From an uncultured Anaerococcus sp. (GTDB taxonomy: Bacteria; Bacillota; Clostridia; Tissierellales; Peptoniphilaceae): 10,813 nt of DNA. The stretch spans positions 1-10,813 of the forward strand of contig CALTXP010000053.1 in the NCBI GenBank assembly GCA_943913325.1. The letters run 5' to 3'. This document shows, one piece after another, positions 1-5,988 of the stretch. The translations under genes were made by a program, and so were the position numbers. Each line of letters begins with the position of its first letter. Position 1 is the stretch's first letter. Under the pieces are notes generated by a model. The model saw nothing but the letters and a program-made list of their open reading frames with translations. It was not told the DNA's origin and ran no database searches.

Positions 1-2
1 TA

Positions 3-1403
3 ATGATTAGTTTAGAATACATTACAGATGAATTAAAAAATGAAATGAAAATGAATATTGCTGATAGCCAACAATATTATACATGGATAGACATATTAAA
101 GCCTTTAAATCTCTTTGAAAATACCCTTTACTTAGAGATTCCTAAGTCTGAGATGATGTTTGTCTATGAAAAAATATGGACTCCAGCTCTACAAGAAAGT
201 CTAGATAAGATTACAAAAAATTATGATTATAATATAAAAGTAGTAATTATAGCTAAAGACTCAGAATCTTATAGCAAAATACTTACTCTTGGAAATAACT
301 ATGAAGAAGATGGACAAATGAGGCTAAAACAAGTTTCTAAGTTTCCAAAACCTTTATTAGATCGTAATTATACATTTGAAAATTTTGTCCAAGGAAAATC
401 AAATCAATATGCTCATGCTATTGCAAGTGCTGTAACTGAAAATATTATTAATGATGATCCAACTAAAGTGTATAATCCTCTATTTATATATGGAGAATCT
501 GGACTGGGTAAGACTCACTTAATGCAAGCAATAGCCCATAAAATTCTTGAAGAACGCGATGATTTATATGTCATGTATATATCAAGTGAAAGATTTACCA
601 ATGAGCTTATAGCAAGTATTCAACCAACGAGTAAAAATAAAAATCAAAACCTAAATCAAAAATTCCGTGATAAATATAGGTCAGCAGATATTTTATTAAT
701 AGATGATATCCAATTCTTATCAAATAAAGAAGGTACACAAACAGAATTATTCCACACTTTTAACGACTTATACTATGCAGATAAGCAAATTGTACTATCA
801 TCAGATAGACCACCTTTAGAAATAAAAGACTTAGAAGATAGGTTACTTTCAAGATTTTCCTGGGGTATTACAGTAGACATAGGTAAGCCTGATTTTGAAA
901 CAAGAGTAGCTATACTTCAAAAAAAGTCAGATGAACTAGGAGCCTACATTGATAGTGAAATACTAACTTACATAGCTGAAAATATAGATACAAATATAAG
1001 AGATCTAGAAGGAGCCTTATCTACAGCTATAGCCTACGCTAAAGGAGATAATAGGAATAATATAAGCTTAGAGGATGCAAAAAAAGGTGTAAATACTAGG
1101 TCATTAAATAAACAAAAGCATGTAAGTATAGATGATATACAGCAAATAGTAGCAGACAAATACTCTATAAAGCTATCAGATTTAAAAGGTAAATCTCGTA
1201 AAAAAGAAATAGTAAAACCAAGACACATAGCTATGTATTTAGCTAGAGACATATTAGATGATAGTCTAGTAACTATATCTAATGCCTTTAGTCGTGACCA
1301 TACGACTGTTATGCATGGAATTGATAAAGTAAAAGATGAAATATTAATTGATGATAATTTTAGAGAAGAAATAGATAAGCTAAAAAAATCGATAATCGAA
1401 TAA
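3..1403 (+). CDS. dnaA: Chromosomal replication initiator protein DnaA
   Basis: DnaA is the AAA+ ATPase that binds DnaA boxes at oriC, melts the origin and loads the replicative helicase; it also acts as a transcription factor. Seen in the 466-residue product: an N-terminal domain I with the conserved Trp (W28 in YTWIDILKP), a low-conservation linker to about residue 115, then the AAA+ core. Walker A is GESGLGKT at 164-171 (K170), Walker B is LLIDD with D234/D235, sensor I is around S266-R269, the box VII arginines are R280 and R284 in EDRLLSRF, and sensor II is R333 in NIRDLEGAL. Domain IV carries KPRHIAMYLAR (R407, H408) and the DnaA-box-reading SRDHTTVMH at 430-438. Length is normal for the family (about 440-470). 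The ATG is only two bases from the window edge, so no ribosome binding site can be seen; the start is chosen because W28 falls where family members place it. Confidence 0.98.
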   Translation: MISLEYITDELKNEMKMNIADSQQYYTWIDILKPLNLFENTLYLEIPKSEMMFVYEKIWTPALQESLDKITKNYDYNIKVVIIAKDSESYSKILTLGNNYEEDGQMRLKQVSKFPKPLLDRNYTFENFVQGKSNQYAHAIASAVTENIINDDPTKVYNPLFIYGESGLGKTHLMQAIAHKILEERDDLYVMYISSERFTNELIASIQPTSKNKNQNLNQKFRDKYRSADILLIDDIQFLSNKEGTQTELFHTFNDLYYADKQIVLSSDRPPLEIKDLEDRLLSRFSWGITVDIGKPDFETRVAILQKKSDELGAYIDSEILTYIAENIDTNIRDLEGALSTAIAYAKGDNRNNISLEDAKKGVNTRSLNKQKHVSIDDIQQIVADKYSIKLSDLKGKSRKKEIVKPRHIAMYLARDILDDSLVTISNAFSRDHTTVMHGIDKVKDEILIDDNFREEIDKLKKSIIE

Positions 1404-1405
1404 AA

Positions 1406-1414
1406 TGTGTATAT
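1406..1414 (-). promoter_or_regulatory. Weak DnaA box
   Basis: The reverse strand reads ATATACACA, one mismatch from TTATNCACA. It begins three bases after the dnaA stop codon. It is weaker than the other sites and is called mainly because it lies in the same cluster. Confidence 0.4.
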
Positions 1415-1429
1415 CTTAGGGGATTATGC

Positions 1430-1438
1430 TGTGGAAAA
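1430..1438 (-). promoter_or_regulatory. DnaA box
   Basis: The reverse strand reads TTTTCCACA, one base from the perfect TTATCCACA box and a common functional variant. It is in the same orientation as the site at 1478-1486, which starts 48 bases further on. Confidence 0.7.
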
Positions 1439-1477
1439 GTTAAGCTTAAGATCTTAAAACTATCACTTACTTTTATA

Positions 1478-1486
1478 TGTGGAAAA
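1478..1486 (-). promoter_or_regulatory. DnaA box
   Basis: A second reverse-strand TTTTCCACA, identical to the one at 1430-1438. Two identical boxes in one orientation inside a short AT-rich gap after dnaA support a role in origin binding or in autoregulation of the dnaA-dnaN operon. Confidence 0.7.
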
Positions 1487-1560
1487 CTAAGGAACTTATC
1501 CTTAACTTATAAAGAGTAATTTTTGTAAAAATAATGGCTTAATAAAAACATCTAAGAGAC

Positions 1561-1569
1561 TTATCCACA
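1561..1569 (+). promoter_or_regulatory. DnaA box, perfect consensus
   Basis: TTATCCACA matches the bacterial DnaA box at all nine positions. It is the last strong box before the trinucleotide run at 1582-1599, which is the place held by the anchoring boxes of the B. subtilis basal unwinding system. The next nine bases (TATCCTTAA, 1570-1578) may be a degenerate second box. Confidence 0.85.
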
Positions 1570-1578
1570 TATCCTTAA

Positions 1579-1617
1579 CCCCTACTAATACTATTACTAA
1601 ATATATATAGTTATATG
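1579..1617 (+). promoter_or_regulatory. DnaA-trio array and DNA unwinding element
   Basis: A C cluster (1579-1582) leads into CTACTAATACTATTACTA at 1582-1599. In steps of three this reads CTA-CTA-ATA-CTA-TTA-CTA, so the opposite strand reads 3'-GAT-GAT-TAT-GAT-AAT-GAT-5', which is the DnaA-trio pattern. AT-rich DNA (AAATATATATAG) follows directly and runs to the dnaN ribosome binding site. The order strong box, C/G cluster, trios, AT-rich DNA is the established basal unwinding layout. The gap of 12 bases between the perfect box and the first trio is somewhat long and could hold a second, degenerate box. Confidence 0.75.
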
Positions 1618-1627
1618 AGGAGCTAAC

Positions 1628-2740
1628 ATGAAATTTGAAGTAAAACAAAATGAATTAATAAATGCTATAAACATAGCTAATAAAGCTGTAAGCAAAAATA
1701 CTAATATACAAATACATGAATTAATATACTTCGAAGCTATAAAAGATAGACTTTCACTGACTGCTTTTGATGGAGAAATTACAATAAAGACATCTATATC
1801 AGCCATAGTTAAAGAAGAAGGTGAAATGGCAGTAAAGGCAAGTTTATTTACTAATATTATAAGAAAATTACCAAATGATACAGTAAAAATTGAAACAAAA
1901 GAAGGCAAAATAAATATAAAAAGTCAAAATTCTAATTTTAATCTTATAAGTTTTGAATACTTTGAAAAACAAGATCTAGATTTACCAGATACTAAACCAC
2001 TAGAAATAGCAAATGACAAATTAAAAAGATCTATTTTACAAACAGAGTTTGCTACAAGTATGGATGAAACAAAGCTTGCTCTTACAGGAATTTTATTTGA
2101 ACTAAAAGAAGGCAATCTCAATATGGTCGCCCTTGATGGATATAGGGTAGCTCTTAAGCAAAATAAGATAGAATATATTAGTGATTATGAAAATAGCGAA
2201 TTTATAATTCCAAAAAGATCTCTTATAGAATGGTCTAGGATTATTTCTGATGAGAATACATCTTATATTTATAAAAATGACAATGACATAGTATTTAAAA
2301 GTGAAGCTACTACTATGTATTGCAGAGTAATAGATAAAAATTTCATAGATTACAGAAATATTATAAATGATATTTCTGATACTACAGTAATACTTAATAG
2401 AGATGCTCTAGTTCGTGCCCTTGACCGTGCCCAAGTCTTATCAGATCCTGGTAGGGCAAATCTTATAAAAATAGAAATATCAGAAAACCATATGATTATA
2501 AAATCTAATTCTGAAGTAGGAGATGTAAAAGAAGTAGTGGAAACAGAACAAGAAGGAGAAGATTTAGATATAGCCTTTAATGCAAGATATATGCAAGAAG
2601 GTGTTCGTGCCTTTGATAGCAAAAAAATAAAATTAAGCTTTAAATCTTCATTAAATCCTTGTCTAATATATCCAGTAGATAACAAATATGAAGATGAAGA
2701 TTTTACTTATTTAGTGCTTCCAGTAAGACTTGCAAATTAA
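1628..2740 (+). CDS. dnaN: DNA polymerase III subunit beta (sliding clamp)
   Basis: The beta clamp forms a dimeric ring around DNA and tethers the replicative polymerase, ligase, MutS/MutL and other clamp-binding proteins. The 370-residue product has normal length and the expected three repeated clamp folds (about 1-120, 121-245 and 246-370). It starts with MKFEVKQNELINAINIANKAVSK, typical of Firmicutes clamps, has the family motif DGYRVA at 170-175, and ends with the beta-strand YLVLPVRL that contributes to the peptide-binding pocket. The start is well supported by GAGGAG at 1617-1622, five bases before the ATG. The ribosome binding site abuts the AT-rich end of the putative unwinding element, so origin melting and dnaN translation signals nearly overlap. 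It is followed by yaaA after 11 bases. Confidence 0.98.
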   Translation: MKFEVKQNELINAINIANKAVSKNTNIQIHELIYFEAIKDRLSLTAFDGEITIKTSISAIVKEEGEMAVKASLFTNIIRKLPNDTVKIETKEGKINIKSQNSNFNLISFEYFEKQDLDLPDTKPLEIANDKLKRSILQTEFATSMDETKLALTGILFELKEGNLNMVALDGYRVALKQNKIEYISDYENSEFIIPKRSLIEWSRIISDENTSYIYKNDNDIVFKSEATTMYCRVIDKNFIDYRNIINDISDTTVILNRDALVRALDRAQVLSDPGRANLIKIEISENHMIIKSNSEVGDVKEVVETEQEGEDLDIAFNARYMQEGVRAFDSKKIKLSFKSSLNPCLIYPVDNKYEDEDFTYLVLPVRLAN

Positions 2741-2751
2741 GGGGATAAGTT

Positions 2752-2958
2752 ATGGAAAATTTAGAATTTGAAGCAGAAATGATCACCTTAAAAGATTTAC
2801 TTAAAGTAACTCAAATAATTCCTTCAGGCGGGCTTGCGAAACTTATTATAAAAGATGAGGGAGTTATTCTAAATGGTAAAGAATGTTTTATTCCAGGTAA
2901 AAAGCTTTATAAGGGCGATACAGTAGTTTTTGATGATATAAGTATAACTATTATATAA
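2752..2958 (+). CDS. yaaA: S4 domain-containing protein YaaA
   Basis: A small (68-residue) S4-type RNA-binding protein that almost always sits between dnaN and recF in Firmicutes. The S4 fold covers nearly the whole chain: ITLKDLLKVTQIIPSGG at 11-27 is the recognition helix region, followed by AKLIIKDEGVILNG and the strand motif GKKLYKGDTVVF. Its cellular role is not settled; RNA or ribosome binding is inferred from the domain. An AAGGGG site at 2739-2744 overlaps the dnaN stop codon and stands seven bases before the ATG. The TAA stop shares its last base with the recF ATG (TAATG), which suggests translational coupling with recF. Confidence 0.93.
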   Translation: MENLEFEAEMITLKDLLKVTQIIPSGGLAKLIIKDEGVILNGKECFIPGKKLYKGDTVVFDDISITII

Positions 2959-4055
2959 TGTGGATAGATAATATTAATTTAAGATCTTTTAGAAATTATT
3001 CAAATACTGAGGTTAATTTTACAGATGAAATTAATATCTTTATAGGAAACAATGCTCAAGGTAAGACAAATCTCCTAGAGTCTCTTTACTATCTTGCCAA
3101 TGCAACAAGTTTTAAAAAAATCCGAGATAAGGACATAATAAGTTTTAAAAAATCATCTATGAGCTTATCAGGTCTTATTAGAAAAGGTATGTATTTTAAG
3201 GATGTTAGCATAGAAGTAGATAGTGAAGGTAAGAAAATTTCTGTAAATGGAGTAAAATATGAGAGAAACAAAGATTTAAAGGCCTTGTTTTCTCTAGTAT
3301 TATTTACCCCAGAAGATTTATTAATTATAAAAGAAGGACCAAATTTAAGGCGTGATCTTATAGATGATATAATAGTAAGTATAGACTTTTCCTATAAGAA
3401 AATGAAAAAGGAATATGATAAGCTTATCTTTGAACGCAATAAACTTTTAAAAAATCAATCTAGTCCTTATTTTAAGGAAGAAGTAGATGCATTCGATAAA
3501 TCTATAGTAAAGTATGGTTTTAAGATATATAAGAGGCGCAAAAAATTTATTTCAATCTTAGATGACTTTGCTAGAGACTACCATCTATTACTCTCAGGGG
3601 GCAAAGAAACTCTAAAACTTACTTATAAGCCAGATATAGCTGCTGATAGTGTTGATGAATACTATCAAACATTTTTAAAAGCTAGAAATAATGATCTAAG
3701 ATATATGAGTACTCAAAAGGGCATCCATAAGGATGAGATTGATATATCTATTGACGATAAGCTCATAAAAAACTTTGGATCTCAAGGCCAACAGAGGTCA
3801 GCAATACTAAATATAAAACTAGCCCAAGTTAAATTGATAAAAGAAGTGACAGGTGAAACATCTGTCATTTTATTTGATGATGTTTTTTCAGAATTAGATG
3901 AGAAAAGATCTAACTTTCTTTTAGAAAATTTAGGAGGCTATCAGACAATTATTACAGCTACTAATACCAAAAGCTTGGATATGGTAGATAAGTCAAGCGT
4001 TAGATATATAAAAAATGGGATGATTTTTGATAATAAAGATCAAATCAATAGCTAA
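2958..4055 (+). CDS. recF: DNA replication and repair protein RecF
   Basis: RecF is an SMC-like ATPase that works with RecO and RecR to load RecA on gapped DNA and to support restart of stalled forks. The 365-residue protein opens with the typical MWIDNINLRSFRNY. Walker A is GNNAQGKT at 30-37 (K36), the ABC signature is SQGQQR at 275-280, and Walker B is VILFDD with D307/D308, followed by the D-loop SELD at 311-314. The middle (about 140-260) is the helical lever region. Length is normal (about 360-375). No Shine-Dalgarno sequence is visible before the ATG, which overlaps the yaaA stop by one base, so translation probably depends on ribosomes finishing yaaA. gyrB follows after a 23-base gap. 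Confidence 0.97.
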   Translation: MWIDNINLRSFRNYSNTEVNFTDEINIFIGNNAQGKTNLLESLYYLANATSFKKIRDKDIISFKKSSMSLSGLIRKGMYFKDVSIEVDSEGKKISVNGVKYERNKDLKALFSLVLFTPEDLLIIKEGPNLRRDLIDDIIVSIDFSYKKMKKEYDKLIFERNKLLKNQSSPYFKEEVDAFDKSIVKYGFKIYKRRKKFISILDDFARDYHLLLSGGKETLKLTYKPDIAADSVDEYYQTFLKARNNDLRYMSTQKGIHKDEIDISIDDKLIKNFGSQGQQRSAILNIKLAQVKLIKEVTGETSVILFDDVFSELDEKRSNFLLENLGGYQTIITATNTKSLDMVDKSSVRYIKNGMIFDNKDQINS

Positions 4056-4078
4056 GCTTGATTTTAGAAAGGAATATT

Positions 4079-5980
4079 ATGACAGAAAACAATTATGATG
4101 CCGGTAATATAAAGGTCTTAGAAGGACTAGAGCCAGTTAGACTTAGACCTGGTATGTATATCGGATCAACTAGTGAAAAGGGCTTACATCACCTTGTATA
4201 TGAGGTTGTAGATAACTCTGTAGATGAGGCCTTAGCTGGTCGTTGTGATTACATAAAAGTAACGGTATCAGAAGATAATATAATAACAGTAGAGGATGAT
4301 GGATCAGGTATTCCTGTAAAGGAGCATTCACAAACTCATAAATCTACTCTAGAAACAGTACTTACAGTTTTACATGCTGGTGGTAAATTTGATTCATCTG
4401 CCTATCAATTTTCAGGTGGTCTACATGGTGTGGGTGTTTCTGTAGTAAATGCTTTGTCAGAATACCTTATAGCAGAAGTGAAAAGAGATGGACACCTTCA
4501 TAGGATGACATTTGAGCGTGGTATAGCTACAAGTGATCTTGAAATTTTAGGAGAAACTAATGAAACTGGTACAACAATAACTTTTAAGCCAGATTCTGAA
4601 ATATTTGAAACAACAGTATTTGATAAAAAAACTTTGGAACGCAGATTCCAAGAAATGGCATTTTTAAATTCTGGTGTTCAAATTATTCTAGAAGACAAAA
4701 GAGATGAGTCTATAGATACCTTTAAATATGATGGTGGTCTTAGAGAATTTGTAGAATATTTAAACCGCAACAAAGAACCTATAATGACTACTATTCCACA
4801 TTTTATAGGTAATCAAGAAGATACAGAAATAGAAATAGCCTTTCAATATACAGATTCCTATAGTGAAAATATCCTAACTTTTGCAAATAATATTTTAACA
4901 CCAGAAGGAGGTACTCACCTATCAGGATTTAGGTCAGCTCTAACTCGTGGAGTTAATGATTATGCTAGAAAATATAATTATATAAAGGAAAATGAAGATA
5001 ATTTACAAGGTGAAGATGTTCGTGAAGGAATGAGTGCCATAATATCAGTTAAAATATCTGAACCACAATTTGAAGGACAAACTAAGGCAAAACTTGGTAA
5101 CTCTGAAGTACGTGGAGCAGTAGATTCATTCTTTTCATCAAAGCTTGAAGCTTTCTTAGAAGAAAATCCAAAAGTAGCAGCAGTAATCCTAGATAAGGCT
5201 CTATCATCTAGAAGAGCACGTCAAGCAGCTCGTAAGGCACGTGATTTGACTCGTAAGAGATCTATCTTAGATAGTGCTACTCTTCCAGGGAAATTAGCTG
5301 ACTGTCAGTCAACAAATATAAATGAAAATGAAATATTTATAGTCGAGGGGAATTCAGCTGGTGGCTCTGCAAAAGGTGGACGTGATAATAAAATACAAGC
5401 CATCCTACCATTACGTGGAAAAATACTTAATGTAGAGAAGGCAAATATTGATCGTATTTTAAACTCAGAAGAGATAAAGGCTATGATTACAGCTTTCGGT
5501 ACAGGTATAGGTAAGGATTTTGATATATCAAAACTACGTTATGGAAAAATTATAATAATGACAGATGCCGATGTAGATGGAGCTCATATAAGAACACTTT
5601 TATTGACCTTCTTTTATAGGTATATGAGAGAATTAGTAGATGACGGTCATATATATGTTGCTCAACCACCCTTATATAAGATTAGTCATGGCAAAACTGA
5701 ACGTTATGTATACTCAGATCAAGAACGTGATAGGGTAATTAGAGAGCTTGAAGGTATGAAATATAACATTAACCGCTATAAGGGTCTTGGTGAAATGAAC
5801 GCTGAACAACTTTGGGAAACTACTATGAACCCTGATAATAGAGTCTTACTTAGAGTATTAAATGATTCCGAATCAACAACTACGGATGATACATTTAGCT
5901 TACTTATGGGTGAAAAAGTAGAGCCAAGACGTGAATTCATAGAAGAAAACGCCAAATACGTAAGTAACATTGACGTATAG
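4079..5980 (+). CDS. gyrB: DNA gyrase subunit B
   Basis: GyrB supplies the ATPase and TOPRIM parts of gyrase (GyrA2GyrB2), which introduces negative supercoils. I start at ATG 4079 (633 residues), six bases after AAAGGA (4068-4073); an upstream in-frame TTG at 4058 lacks such a site. GHKL ATPase residues are E42, N46 and D49 in EVVDNSVDEALAG, D73 in EDDGSGIP, and GGLHGVG at 113-119. The transducer has QTKAKLGNSEVRG. The TOPRIM domain has E423 in VEGNSAGGSAKGGRD, PLRGKILNVEKA, and metal ligands D496, D498 and D500 in DADVDGAH. The C-terminal tail has YKGLGEMNAEQLWETTMNP. Length fits the short Gram-positive form without the E. coli insert. Oddity: N425 stands where most GyrB proteins have Asp (EGDSAGG), the position of E. 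coli D426. The stop codon overlaps the gyrA ribosome binding site. Confidence 0.98.
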   Translation: MTENNYDAGNIKVLEGLEPVRLRPGMYIGSTSEKGLHHLVYEVVDNSVDEALAGRCDYIKVTVSEDNIITVEDDGSGIPVKEHSQTHKSTLETVLTVLHAGGKFDSSAYQFSGGLHGVGVSVVNALSEYLIAEVKRDGHLHRMTFERGIATSDLEILGETNETGTTITFKPDSEIFETTVFDKKTLERRFQEMAFLNSGVQIILEDKRDESIDTFKYDGGLREFVEYLNRNKEPIMTTIPHFIGNQEDTEIEIAFQYTDSYSENILTFANNILTPEGGTHLSGFRSALTRGVNDYARKYNYIKENEDNLQGEDVREGMSAIISVKISEPQFEGQTKAKLGNSEVRGAVDSFFSSKLEAFLEENPKVAAVILDKALSSRRARQAARKARDLTRKRSILDSATLPGKLADCQSTNINENEIFIVEGNSAGGSAKGGRDNKIQAILPLRGKILNVEKANIDRILNSEEIKAMITAFGTGIGKDFDISKLRYGKIIIMTDADVDGAHIRTLLLTFFYRYMRELVDDGHIYVAQPPLYKISHGKTERYVYSDQERDRVIRELEGMKYNINRYKGLGEMNAEQLWETTMNPDNRVLLRVLNDSESTTTDDTFSLLMGEKVEPRREFIEENAKYVSNIDV

Positions 5981-5988
5981 GAGGCAAG

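Larger units (their letters stand above)
1404..1627. other. dnaA-dnaN intergenic region, probable oriC unwinding side
   Basis: This 224-base gap has no gene. It holds two reverse-strand TTTTCCACA sites, one perfect forward TTATCCACA, weaker box-like sites, a C cluster and a CTA-rich trinucleotide run followed by AT-rich DNA at the dnaN start. In Firmicutes oriC is normally placed around dnaA, with the melting element between dnaA and dnaN, so both location and content fit. I see no convincing sigma-A promoter for dnaN here. The upstream half of a bipartite origin, if present, would lie before the window. Function is inferred from layout and from the B. subtilis model. Confidence 0.8.

Noticed and set aside
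1034..1252. Reverse-strand open frame inside dnaA
   Set aside because: It is a shadow of the dnaA coding frame: hydrophobic low-complexity product, no ribosome binding site, no recognised domain. The same applies to the reverse frames at 1597-1908, 1924-2121, 2350-2685, 3089-3271, 5776-5970, 8178-8468, 8425-8781 and 8908-9207.
1446..1457. Perfect 12-bp palindrome TTAAGATCTTAA in the dnaA-dnaN gap, considered as an operator
   Set aside because: Such AT-rich palindromes arise easily by chance and it does not match a known operator. It may add to origin structure but cannot be supported.
1523..1545. TTGTAA with TAATAA as a promoter for dnaN
   Set aside because: The spacing is 11 bases rather than about 17, and no better -10 is found at the right distance.
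4058..4078. Upstream TTG start for gyrB adding seven residues (MILERNI)
   Set aside because: The segment lies over the ribosome binding site of the ATG at 4079 and has none of its own; GyrB proteins begin near the ATG choice, which also puts E42, N46 and D49 at the family positions.
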